DNA of 64,000 bases from the NCBI GenBank assembly GCA_029948255.1, contig JALIZF010001244.1, forward strand, positions 62,001 to 126,000, in the 5' to 3' direction. This document shows positions 43,201-52,990 of this stretch, piece after piece. The stretch comes from Telmatactis stephensoni. Its lineage: Eukaryota > Cnidaria > Anthozoa > Actiniaria > Isophelliidae. A program made the translations under genes and the position numbers. The notes beneath the pieces are model-generated. The model saw only the letters and a program-made list of their open reading frames with translations. It was not told where the DNA came from and did no database searches. Position 1 is the stretch's first letter; each line of letters opens with the position of its first letter.

Positions 43201-46009
43201 TGTCTTGAAAGGCAGCCAAGATCAAGATACTCACAAACCAAATCATAGATCCAACATGGCTGAGATACTTGATAATTGGTACATCCAATAATTTTGTCCA
43301 GCGATTCTTGGGTAAGAGCTTGGTAGCTTACCATGAACAAGGGCATGAATATCCAATATAAGATCACCAGTGTCTGCGCTTTGAATGTGGTTGTTTTCTT
43401 CAACAAATGGCATTTCACTGTAGAACACAGAATTTAACATCACTTGACTGAAGCGGTGGGCTACGAACTGCAGACAAACAATTTTATAGCATATTAACAA
43501 GAAAAAAGGTGACCTGCGGACCTGCGGTGGTCCGTTACACAAAGTGTTGGCAACGTGAAATGGGCAGAACTTAGGGGGTGTTTACATGGCACTAGGATCA
43601 TCCTAGCACTAGGATCATCCTAGCAGGCGAATCATCCTACCTGCTATACATTTACTGCATTCTGTTTAGTAGGATGATCCTAGTACAAGTGAATAAGACT
43701 CAAATTTCCATGCAAACAGAATGCAGTCAATGTATAGCAGGTATAGGCTGATTCGCCTGCTGGGATGATTCTAGTGCTAGATGATCCTTCATGTAAATAC
43801 CCCCTCATAATACACCTTTTTCAAAACGGTTGTCGGAGAAGAGGCTTCACACCTACGCGACAATAGGCCCAGTAGGAGTCTTGGTAGGTGCGAAATGTTT
43901 CTCGCTTGTCGGCTTTTTTCCTGGTCTTAAACATGATAATTAGGAATTGTCAGCTAAGATGGTATTAGTGCAGTTTTGTAGCTTTTTGAAAATTTCTACC
44001 CATACCCCATTTTGGGTGATCTCGTAAGCTTAAGGCCTTTTTGTCGATAAACGTTTTGAAAATAGCTGTAGTACCAGTGTAACATCTTTATTGTAAACTA
44101 TGATGGATTTGTACAAATATACTCGAACAAATAAAAGAAATTGTATATCCGAAAACCGACCAAGTCTTGGAATTTACGAGTATTCATAAGTTGCGCATGC
44201 TTTGTGTCTGCCCGATTGAAAGATGGCAGCGCAAGAGACCATAATACTTAAGGCTGGTTCACACTAGCGTCGGATTCGGAAGCAGATCGGAAGCAGAAAA
44301 CAAAGGAAAAGACAAAAGAGTTAAGTCAAGCGTGTGACATAGGACATCGACATAAGCATCACAAGAAGCATAAGACCAAGCATAAGCATAATCAAAGACA
44401 AAGGAAGGAACAAAGAAAAACACCTTTCTTTTGTATTCTAATCCCTAAATTCTTTGTTGTTTTCTTACGATTCCGATTCTGATTCCGACGCTAGTGTGAA
44501 CCAGCCTTAAGAGATCGAAAGTGGTATTGATGTCTGTGCGATGTGCTTGACTTGGTTATTCTTAGTGACAGAAAGTTGACAACATCGCGCGCGCACGCAA
44601 ACAATGAAATTTTATTACCAGATAATTTTGCCGGAGGAGGAACGGTTCTTATCTGGGCGCGCATAAAAGTCAAATTCCATTGTTTGAGCGCCTTGCTGGC
44701 GCGATATGGCGCCAACGTCCTATTACATAAAATAACCTTAAGCGCCACGAACATCGCGTATAGACATCAATCTGCGAAAATGAACAAAGAAATTCAGGAT
44801 ATCGCACATCGTGTTGCGATCACAGATTGTTACTACGATGAGCTAACATGTGTATAGGGTCAAAGATTGAAGTTCAAGTTTTCACACTTTCACTTTCCAA
44901 ACGTTTTGCCTATACGAATTGCATCGAAAGTATGTTTTGAGGCATTAGAGCAAATACCAAAAAGATCAACTATAATGATGATAATTATATAAAGACTAAC
45001 CTTCTTATTTTTGTATTTTAATGCAAAATTCAGAATGCTTAGCATTTTTTCCTCACGAGTACCCTCTCTGGTTTCTGCCCCTGACACCTCTTTGATTCCA
45101 GGCAAACTCATAGCGATAGCAATTTCTTCAAGGTTGCGACACTGGTCAAGAAGAGCAACAGCAAAGTCTTCGCACTTTCTAGCCAGCTGAAGATAGTCTT
45201 CACGGAACTCATACTCGATGTCTGCATGGTTTAATATGTCTCGTTTTAATACCAGAGCTCTATAGAAAGGGTCCGTTTTGGTAGTCGATTGCTTGCCCTT
45301 GAAGCAGAAACACCAATGATATATATACAGGACTCACCAATGCACGGTATATGTTGAGATGGTTAAGATAACAGCCCAGTCTTCCGAGTTCTTGACATTC
45401 GCGACATTCGCAGAATTTGGTGTGCGGGTCGTCTATGGTATAACCTTGAGTCATGAGAAACTTGGCGATCTCGAAGTTCTCATTTTGGGCTGCAAGAACG
45501 AGGGGCTTCAAGAATTCGCCATGTTTGCCAATTTCGTCTTCTCTTCTAACTTGAGATCTTGATCGAGTACGTATAAAGTTTGGCTTGACTTTGTCGTGCT
45601 GGACAAGTAGAGCTACGCAGTCTAGTGAGTTCTTGTCTATGGCATCAAGAAGTGCGTTTCCAATTTCTGCTCCTCTGTCCAGCAGCAAAACCAACATATC
45701 AAGGTGGCCTTCCCTAACTGCGATCTGCAAACCAGTTTGGCCATAGGAATCGGTGCAGTTAATATTCACCGACTGTTCATCAATAAATCGCCTGGCTTCT
45801 TCCTCGTCGTTTCTTTCTACTGCCGCTAAAAACAAAACGGAATCTACAGGGATCGAGTTTGTACGACTAGTGTCAATCTCCATCGCTCCAGTTTCCATAG
45901 GAATCGAGCTTGAAGGATTAATATCGTCCATCCCTACAGTGCTAATAACATGGTTAACACAAATCCTAATGCGGCTAAATAGATCAATCGCGCAGTTATA
46001 TTTGTTCAA
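37279..46009 (-). CDS. TRPC-type cation channel gene, with four frame breaks
   Basis: Minus-strand exons: 46009-45338, 45297-45001, 43467-43332, 43306-43162, 42658-42342, 41493-41284, 40149-39945, 39002-38871 and 37425-37279. The protein has ankyrin repeats (NCTDSYGQTGLQIAVREGHL) and the TRPC zinc-site cysteines (HTKFCECREC). It continues with LNIYRALVSPVYISL, the pre-S1 FVAH segment, S1-S6 (last helix ALNLLIAML), a TRP-box region (DITFKNAR) and the helix after it. Relatives are plasma-membrane Ca2+/Na+ channels opened downstream of phospholipase C. Most junctions agree in phase, but four points need one base skipped (see findings): near 45298-45337, near 43389-43405, near 43307-43331, and at the 42342/41493 junction. 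So this is either a decaying copy, a sequence with indel errors, or unusually spliced. The start is uncertain: ATG at 46009, or ATG at 45931 just after an acceptor-like tract. Roughly 750 residues. Confidence 0.82.
37550..38230. repeat. Higher-order tandem repeats in the TRPC 3' region
   Basis: The word gacaagcactgcta followed by gagcagtacattactga recurs at irregular spacing (about 37550, 37650, 37768, 37825, 38108, 38175). Inside the array (37875-38082) a 51-bp unit (tatgtacttatatatactta..) is repeated about four times. Non-coding. Confidence 0.8.
39068..39272. mobile_element. MITE, GGCCTAGTTCAGACGCCG ends
   Basis: Inverted ends taaggcctagttcagacgcc / ggcgtctgaattaggcctaa enclose about 200 bp. 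Related ends to 19321-19446. Lies in a TRPC intron. Confidence 0.65.
39346..39494. mobile_element. MITE, AGATTTCGTATGAGTGTG family, copy 3
   Basis: The best-preserved copy: gcagatttcgtatgagtgtg at the left and its reverse complement at the right, with a strongly CpG-rich middle (ccgcgccgcgagcgtgccgc) that is unlike the surrounding AT-rich DNA. Confidence 0.75.
39765..39890. repeat. Dispersed palindromic repeat, copy 2
   Basis: Reverse-complement match to 3885-4005 over about 115 bp; itself palindromic. Confidence 0.6.
40502..40755. mobile_element. MITE relic, GTCGCTGTTACAC ends
   Basis: taaagtcgctgttacactg and caccgtgtagcagcgcctta are inverted ends. Inner words (gaaaaatgttcctgcaatgtt, ttgttttgcaacgccattg) show the same style as other GGCGSTGTTACAC elements such as 31208-31439. 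Confidence 0.55.
41645..41822. repeat. Dispersed repeat with CRE and inverted CCAAT boxes, copy 2
   Basis: Same order as 36050-36350: gctctgattggtc, gatgacgtcattgaatctta, gctctgattgg, catctgtgcatc, agtacagacgcacgg. Immediately followed by a fold-back (tactgacctttcgaggctta / aaggcttcgcaaagtcagta, 41852-41930). Confidence 0.65.
42808..42848. repeat. (CAAA)n microsatellite
   Basis: A short run in a TRPC intron. Confidence 0.8.
43573..43806. mobile_element. Palindromic MITE, GGGGGTGTTTACATGGCAC ends, copy 1
   Basis: Inverted ends ttagggggtgtttacatgg / tgtaaatacccccy with internal mirrored words (ggatgatcctag, tacctgctatacatttactg). Same family as 47214-47409. Confidence 0.8.
44233..44775. mobile_element. 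AAGAGACCATAATACT element interrupted by a nested MITE
   Basis: The left end aagagaccataatactt is cut at a TTAA by another element (44252-44506). The host sequence resumes at gagatcgaaagtggtattga and continues with gatgtgcttg, catcgcgcgcgc and ataaccttaagcgcc, then decays near 44775. Compare with the intact copy at 5406-5615. Confidence 0.75.
44252..44506. mobile_element. TTAA-flanked MITE nested in another MITE
   Basis: Perfect inverted ends GGCTGGTTCACACTAGCG.. with an exact TTAA on both sides (44248-44251 and 44507-44510). It sits inside an AAGAGACC element, giving a clear insertion order. The centre is a purine-rich cataagcat-like region. piggyBac-type. Confidence 0.85.
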
Positions 46010-46299
46010 TTGTGGCCTGCTGTAAGGAATATATTACTTGGAGCTTTGGTACCCGACAACCCGTGAAAGGCAAATGCACACTAATGAATCACGGAATTGT
46101 GAATGAACAAAGCAAATACTTTTCGATTTCACGGGTTTCTGCTCAAAGCGGATGTTATTGTGATAACACTAATTTGCATGTCAAAAGAAAGGGGGTCTGT
46201 ATCAATGCTCGGTCAACCTCGACCTCGATGTAATGTAGCAATTTGGTATATGTAAAAATGTCGATTAGTTTTTATGAAGTGTTTCATAGTCTGGTTTGA

Positions 46300-48265
46300 T
46301 ATTTTTCGAAGGCATAGTTGTTTTCTTCTTGGTATATATCTCGATTGTTTATGTCGCATTTATCTGCTACGAAAACATTGAGCTTCTACATTAAGCTGTT
46401 CTGCTATGTGATCAATATAGGTACTGGTCAACCAAGGAAGACGTTAAACCTATGTTCGTCCAAATAAATGGCGGATTTTTGGACTGTGAGTTCCTTAATT
46501 CAGTTGACTATCTCAGAATTGTTTCTTTTTTACCATCAACAAAAATGTCTTTGTAGCAATGTGTATTTGACTTCCGAAACGGAACTTGAATGTCTATTTA
46601 TATTATAGCTATGACACAATTAATTTATTTCCAATTTCAATCGTTTCAATTTTTCGCACTAAGACTATTATTGTTTTAAACATTACAATCATTATGTATG
46701 ATACACTAATATAAATGTGACAGACATGTACTGCAAATAAATTGTATATTATATTCAGTATAGTCATATCAAAAATGATTGTTATTGAGATATATTTACA
46801 TGAACTGTCACGTGATCATACAAGAATTCAGCTTGAGGCAGGACGACTGTACAAGTCTTGTCAAAACCTGTTTGTCTCTATCAAAAATAACAACAAAATT
46901 TGATTTTCTTAGTACAGAAAGGCCCTTTGTATCAATGTATATTTGACAACAGAAACTGATCTTGGAAGTCTATTTATAGTAATGCAGAATTTTAAATATA
47001 TTTACAATTGCAAACATACACTAATATAACTGTAAAGTATATGCACTGAGAAGAAATTGTATATATATACATATCCAGCTAATATAGTCATTTCATAAAA
47101 AGATTGTTCATGAGACTACTTAGCTAAAGAACTGTCACGTGATCAACACAAGAATGCAGTGTTATTTAGTAATCTTTATTTTGTAATTTCTTTTCAACAA
47201 CCAGGATTAGGGGGTGTTTACCTGACACTAGGATCATCCTAGCAGGCAAATCATCCTACCTGCTATACATTTACTGCATTCTGTTCAGTAGGACGATCCT
47301 AGTACCCGAAGTGAAGACACAAATTTCCATGTAAACAGAATGCAGTAAATGTATAGCAGGTAGGATGATTCGCCTACTAGGATGATCCTAGTGCCATGTA
47401 AACACCCCCTTACACCATAAATTACCAATATGAAGACATTTACGGTTAATTCATTAAGGAAGCCGGGTTTTTTTTTCCTTTAGCTTGTCGCGTGACAGTT
47501 TTTGAGAAGTAAAGTACTCAAGTACTTCTGGACATACAGCCAATCTCATTAACGTTGCCAAGATGAAAAGAACATTTAGACTATTCCAAATATCACGTGT
47601 CTCATTCATTATTATTTTCTAGCTTGAAAGTCTTTCTAGCTTGTGAGTCGCGTAGGCTTGATACCGACAATGTTTATTGAAATAGGTTTATCTCGATTGT
47701 TTATGTTGCGTTTAAATTATCGGCTACGAAAACAACGAGCTCCTACACTGAGCTGTTCTGCTATGTGATCAATATAGTATCACCTCGTGATCAACCAAGG
47801 AAGACGAACTACAGATCTAAATACCTATATATAGCTATTTCAATAACGTTGGTCGCTTGAAAAAAGGCTTAAAGGTCTTTCAACTCTCTTTTGTTTACTA
47901 ACAAACTTCCGCTGTAGGCTGAATCCTAAGAATTAAGGAAATATGTCAAGTTGTAGAATTTGCAAGCATACAGTGAGTTTCTTATTGTAATGATGTCACG
48001 CTGATACAATTTTTTTTCATGATTCTGCTCTCAAAGCTTTAGGCTTTAGGCTTTTATCAGCGATAACGCGCGTTAATTGAATTAGCTATATATGTTCGTC
48101 CCATATCGTCTAAATACATGGCGGATTTTTCATGTTTTTGGCCAGTGAGTTCCTTAACTCAATTTAGTGTCTCAAAATTAAATTGTTTTTTTTACCACCC
48201 ACAAAAATGTCTTTTATGAATTAATGTGTATTCGACTTTCGAAACGGAACTAATGTCACGTAGCA
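46300..48265. repeat. Duplicated non-coding blocks upstream of TRPC
   Basis: The block at 46365-46600 (gctacgaaaac.. gctgttctgctatgtgatca.. atggcggatttt.. gagttccttaa.. cgaaacggaac) reappears split and diverged at 47700-47810 and 48085-48260. A second pair, about 46690-46840 and 47005-47160 (actaatata.. gaactgtcacgtgatca), is a tandem duplication with a ~315-bp period. Confidence 0.65.
47214..47409. mobile_element. Palindromic MITE, GGGGGTGTTTAC ends, copy 2
   Basis: gggggtgtttacctgacact at the left and agtgccatgtaaacaccccc at the right, with TTA on both sides. This suggests a 3-bp TTA duplication as in PIF/Harbinger elements. Almost fully palindromic, about 195 bp. Confidence 0.8.
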
Positions 48266-48609
48266 TATTTTTGGACATTTCATCGATCGGATGTTTTGAT
48301 CAATCTTGAACTCCACCGGCCTATTTCATTGTCGACAACGCAAATTATGCTCGTCATGTATTCAGTCGCATGTTGATTGACCTTGAGTTATCTTGAATTA
48401 AGACGTGTAGCAATATGCTAACTATGTAGTATGAATTAAACTATCTTTATAAGAATACATGTCTGTTCCAAAAATGTTGACGTCGGGCAAAAGGCCTCAC
48501 GTTTACTCGAAACCCGAAAGGGAGTATGGGTAAAATATCTATACGGCTATTGTCAACCAGCTTGCTTCGATCGTATACATAAAAGACCTTCATTCTCATT
48601 TGTTGATGC

Positions 48610-51600
48610 TTAAGGTGACTGACTACGTTGGCACTGCGCATGATTTCGCGCATTACGTCTTAAGCAATGTCATAGCGCGCGGAGATTTCAGCGAACAGCA
48701 AAAATCATAGAAAAACTTAAGTTTTTGTACAAAAATCAGCTCCAAATTTATTCTTGTGGATTTAAATACTCAAAATCATTAGAGAATGAAGTAAAAATAT
48801 TTTCTTTTTGGAAAAAACAGCGAGCGCTCGCTTTTTATTTACTATTTTTTTATTTACAAAACTTTCACCTTCACATTAAAATAAAATTATACTACTATAC
48901 TAAAATATATATATATAACTATAAGTATAGAAAAAATGTAAAAGAAAAGAAAAAATATGGAAGGTGTGGGACAGCACAACAGAGCTAGGCTCCACATTAA
49001 GTGCACCCATTAAATAAAATTATAAAACTAGTAAAAAAAAAAAACAAAATACATTATCCCCACCCTTCCCTCCCTCTCATTGAACATATATTTATTTAGC
49101 ACTCTATATATAATGCCTATATTTGTATAGCTGATTATATCCATTAAATATATAAGGCAAATTTTGTAAAAAATATTTAAAAATATAAATTCCATTCAAA
49201 TTATGTAAGATAAAACCCCCATCCCTCCCCTCATTGGTCATATATTAGTAGCAGCAGCGCTTAGGAGACAGAATGTTACATACAGAACAACATTTAGGAC
49301 AAATAGATTTCCAGGTGTTAAAATTATCCACATCATAAGCATTAGTAAGCGCATTATTATAGTACTTTAGAAGAGATGATTTAAAATGGTTAATTGAAGA
49401 AGAGGAACGGACTGAAGAAGGCAGGTTATTCCATAGCTTGGGCAGTCGATTGAAATAGCTAGCTTGAAAAAGTTTAGTGCGGCAATAAGGAATTATTACA
49501 TCATAGTTAGAATTATGGCGAGTTACTCTTTGGTTAGTGCGAGGCTTCACAAACTGGTCAATAGCGATGTTATAGTGACCAATGCGACACTTAAAGTAAA
49601 AAACTAAATCCTTTAACTCGTGCCAATAAGACACAGGAAGTAAATTTAACTTATTAAGACGATCGTGATAAGTAGTAACTCTATCATAGTAATTCATATT
49701 TAAGATGTATTTTGTAGCCCTGCGTTGAAGACCCTCTACTTTACTAAGATTACCAATACTCTGGGGAGCCCAGATCTCACTAGCGTAACCTATGTGGGGT
49801 CGAACAAAAGAAAGATAAAGAAGTTTCCTTGTCTTAATATCAAAGGACTTTAAACTGTGCCTGCGCAAAAACCCTAGCATTCTATATCCCTTAGCTAATG
49901 CATGATCAATATGATTATTCCACTTTAAATCATTTGACACTATGACCCCAAGATCTTTTAAAGACGATACATAATTTAATATACTAGAGTCCACCATATA
50001 ATTATACTTAATAGGTTGATGCTTGCGTGTTACAGTCAGTATTTCACACTTTGAGCTGTTGAATCGTAATTGCCATGATTGACTCCAACATTGCAGATTG
50101 TTAAGGTCCTCTTGAAGGGCATCACAGTCAGTAGTGTCCTTTATGGTTCTAAAGCACTTTGAGTCGTCTGCGAATAGGGCCATGCGGTTGTCAATAGCAG
50201 CAGGGAGGTCGTTCACATACACCAAGAATAGCAATGGGCCAAGTATGCTTCCTTGGGGCACTCCAGAGGCAACAGGAAGGCTACTTGATGTATAACCATG
50301 CACTAGACAACGTTGATTTCGATTACAAAGATAGCTGTCGAACCATTTCAGGAGTTGACCACTAATACCATACTGGCAGAGCTTAAAGAGAAGATGTTGA
50401 TGTGACACACTGTCAAAAGCTTTAGCCAAATCCAAGAAAACAATGTCTGATTGCAAACCATTGTCTAGATTCTGACCGATTTCATGATAGAATGTTAATA
50501 ACTGCGTTACTGTAGAGCGTCCCTGAAGAAAACCATGCTGAGAATCGTCAAAAAGAGCATAAAGATGGTCTTTGACATAATTAAATATGCATCGCTCTAA
50601 AACCTTTGAGATGACACTAAGTAGAGAAATGGGGCGATAGTTCATCACGTCATCACGCTTACCCTTTTTATGGACTGGTACTACTAAGGAGTTTTTCCAC
50701 TCAGCAGGCAAATCACCAGTTGAGAGTGATAAGTTGAACAGGCGACAGATGGAAGGGGCCAGTTCCAAAGCACATTCTTTAAGGATGAACGTCGGCAGAC
50801 CATCAGGACCTGGAGCTTTATGTGGATCAAGCTTAGCCAGCACCTGGGAGACCATTTCCTCAGATAGGTTAGGACTATCTATCAGTGGTATATTCTTAGG
50901 CGTGGTTAACGTGATTGAATCGTCATTAGCATTTTGAGTAAATGTTGAATAGAAGAAGCTGTTGAAGGCTTCCGCTTTATCAGCAGCAGAGCAATAATTG
51001 ATATCTTTAAACGTAACAGAGGCAGGAATAGAGTTCGACTTGGTCTTGTGGCGGAAATAACTCCAAAATCGTTTCGGGTTTTCTTTCAATGAGTCTCCAA
51101 GTAAATCGTTATACTCCTTGATCTTTTTGTTGATAAGATCTTTCGATTCTCTTCTTAAGTCCCTATATTTCGCACGATGACGTTCGCTGTTAAGCCTTTT
51201 TGCTGCTCGCCTAGCTGTCTCTTTTTTCTTTAACAGATGTATTACTTCCTTGTCTATCCATGGTGGGGTATTCGCGTCTTTTACCTTGATCTTAGGAACG
51301 TGAGAGTCAATGATGTCTATGAAAGCCGCTTTCCATTTTATCCAACAACTGTTGACATTGGTGCTACTGAAGCTGTCCATAATATTGGAGCTCTGACAAA
51401 TGTCCTCTTTAAGTTGTTTGAGATTATTCATTAATGGCTTGTTTTCGTCAACACAAATTTGAATCAAGCTCGCGCTACGCGTCATTTTAAAATGGCGGCA
51501 CTTCCGGTTAGCATTTTTTAGCCCTTTTTAACAACTTCAAAGGCACAAAACCCTTCATTTTTGCACGGGACCCTATACTTTTTTTTCGTTTATTTAAAAA

Positions 51601-52061
51601 AACACCTAAAAATCTCAATCATATCAATTTTGCAAAAAAAGTTAATCATTCTAGCATATGAAAAAATTGATTTTTGTATAACATTTTGCTCGACATGAGG
51701 ACAATTGTGGTTGGTACTCGCGGCACAAAAGCCAAGGAATGAAGGTATTTTGCTGTTCTCACATCAAAAGTATTTATGCCATTTTGCAGAATACTCCATT
51801 AGCTAATATTTACGCAATTGTGGCCTTTGTAGAAATGTTATTTCCCTAATTCTTAATTTCTTTTCTATTCACTTCCGGTTGAGCGATTTTCGCATCAAAA
51901 ATTCGGAGATAGGCATTCATACAATGCTGATTATCTCGAAAACGAGTGCGGGACCCCCCTTTTTTCTTTTCGTTTTTGGGATCAGCATTAAATTTCGTTC
52001 TAGAAAATTGTGGTTTAAACGATATTTAATTACTTTTTGTCAACGTAGTCAGTCTCCTTAA
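48610..52061. mobile_element. TTAA-bounded, TIR-flanked segment carrying the RT gene
   Basis: The left end reads TTAA then GGTGACTGACTACGTTGGC. The right end is its reverse complement with 2 mismatches, followed by TTAA. The segment between the ends is 3444 bp and contains the reverse transcriptase. TTAA plus short inverted ends is the mark of piggyBac-like DNA transposons. The parsimonious view is a non-autonomous TTAA element that received a retrotransposon, but the RT could also have been carried as cargo. There is no transposase. Confidence 0.6.
49245..51485 (-). CDS. Reverse transcriptase of a non-LTR retrotransposon (jockey/CR1-like)
   Basis: An uninterrupted 746-codon frame. Positions: HKAPGPDGLP near residue 224, VFLDLAKAFDSV (metal-binding Asp) near 350, GVPQGSILGPLLFLVYVNDL near 410 and FADDSKC (catalytic Asp pair) near 437, followed by thumb and C-terminal regions ending in a Cys-rich CPKCCSVCN. 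The N-terminal NPKRFWSYFRHK block is typical of jockey/CR1-like ORF2 proteins. The apurinic-type endonuclease domain that normally precedes RT is absent, so the protein is 5'-truncated or relies on another nuclease. All visible RT catalytic residues are intact and there are no stops, which points to a recent insertion. It lies inside a segment with inverted ends (48610-52061). Confidence 0.92.
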   Translation of the reverse strand: MTRSASLIQICVDENKPLMNNLKQLKEDICQSSNIMDSFSSTNVNSCWIKWKAAFIDIIDSHVPKIKVKDANTPPWIDKEVIHLLKKKETARRAAKRLNSERHRAKYRDLRRESKDLINKKIKEYNDLLGDSLKENPKRFWSYFRHKTKSNSIPASVTFKDINYCSAADKAEAFNSFFYSTFTQNANDDSITLTTPKNIPLIDSPNLSEEMVSQVLAKLDPHKAPGPDGLPTFILKECALELAPSICRLFNLSLSTGDLPAEWKNSLVVPVHKKGKRDDVMNYRPISLLSVISKVLERCIFNYVKDHLYALFDDSQHGFLQGRSTVTQLLTFYHEIGQNLDNGLQSDIVFLDLAKAFDSVSHQHLLFKLCQYGISGQLLKWFDSYLCNRNQRCLVHGYTSSSLPVASGVPQGSILGPLLFLVYVNDLPAAIDNRMALFADDSKCFRTIKDTTDCDALQEDLNNLQCWSQSWQLRFNSSKCEILTVTRKHQPIKYNYMVDSSILNYVSSLKDLGVIVSNDLKWNNHIDHALAKGYRMLGFLRRHSLKSFDIKTRKLLYLSFVRPHIGYASEIWAPQSIGNLSKVEGLQRRATKYILNMNYYDRVTTYHDRLNKLNLLPVSYWHELKDLVFYFKCRIGHYNIAIDQFVKPRTNQRVTRHNSNYDVIIPYCRTKLFQASYFNRLPKLWNNLPSSVRSSSSINHFKSSLLKYYNNALTNAYDVDNFNTWKSICPKCCSVCNILSPKRCCY

Positions 52062-52179
52062 AACCAAACCAAAGCTAAAAAGCAAGTAATTAAGCTATTG
52101 CACTTACCCATACTCCTTTTCGGTCTAGCCCGACATCATATACTAATAGCTATACACTAATATGCTATACACTAATAGC

Positions 52180-52215
52180 TAGTTAGTATTTCACAGTCCG
52201 ATGAAAATCACTCTA
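52180..52215. mobile_element. Terminal fragment of a GAGTG MITE
   Basis: tttcacagtccgatgaaaatcactctac is one end of the family seen at 53695-53812. Confidence 0.55.
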
Positions 52216-52348
52216 CATAGCTTGTAGGCTACTTTATATATAATGTGAAAATATGTGAACCTTGTTTGATGCAAGCACAATCCTTTGCTTACTGATCAAT
52301 CAATGTTAGGTTTCAATGTTATTATTAGTTATATAATTAATGTGATAG

Positions 52349-52790
52349 AGTGATGGCACTTAACCCGTGAAACAAAATCTAATAGTCATTGTCTAATATA
52401 GTCTAATCAAAACAGAAGAAAACAATAAAAATAGTGTCTACTAATAGAGTGGTTTTAATTTCATTAGAGTGGTTTTCATAAACCCGTGAAGTAGATAGTA
52501 AACTAATACACATTAGTAGACCCTAATTCGAACTGTTGTTTTCTGTTGTTCTTAGATTGATGGCACTTAATCCGTGAAACAAAATCAATTATAGTCGAAT
52601 CAAAACAAAAGAAAACAATAGAAATAGTGTCTACTAATGTCTGTTAGACCAATATCTATTTCACGGATCAAGTGCCATCTATATTTGACTATTACACATT
52701 AACTGCTAGTATTTATTTCACGGGTTTATGAAAACCACTCTATCTGTTAGACTAATATCTATTTCATGGATTAAGTGCCATCACTCTAAA
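52349..52790. mobile_element. Three nested TA-flanked MITEs (GAGTG ends)
   Basis: The outer element opens with gagtgatggcacttaa (about 52351) and closes with aagtgccatcactc (about 52788). Inside it, a second opens with gagtggttttcataaaccc (about 52464) and closes with cgggtttatgaaaaccactc (about 52741). Inside that, a third opens with tgatggcacttaatccgtg (about 52558) and closes with ttcacggatcaagtgccatc (about 52680). The ends abut TA, the target of Tc1/mariner-like elements. Shared core words: aaaagaaaacaat, agtgtctactaatgtctgtt. Confidence 0.75.
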
Positions 52791-52801
52791 AGTGTGCAAT
52801 A

Positions 52802-52990
52802 CTTTGCTAGGGGCTGATCCAGAATTAATTTCAGGAAGGGGTGCACCAACTTTAGGACGGGATGCACCATCATATAAATTGGAAATTACCGAGAGGATAT
52901 TTGGAAAAATATTGAGAAAAAAGTACTCAACCGAGTCGTCTCAGGAGGAGGTGCGCAACCCTGCACCCCTCCCCTAAATCCGCCCCTATT
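52802..52990. mobile_element. MITE relic, 'aggggcggat' family, copy 2
   Basis: Ends aggggctgatccag and taaatccgcccct are inverted. The middle has ggtgcaccaac / gggatgcaccatc words, and the copy at 34890-35090 runs in the other direction. Its position between GAGTG MITEs adds to the insertion cluster. Confidence 0.6.
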
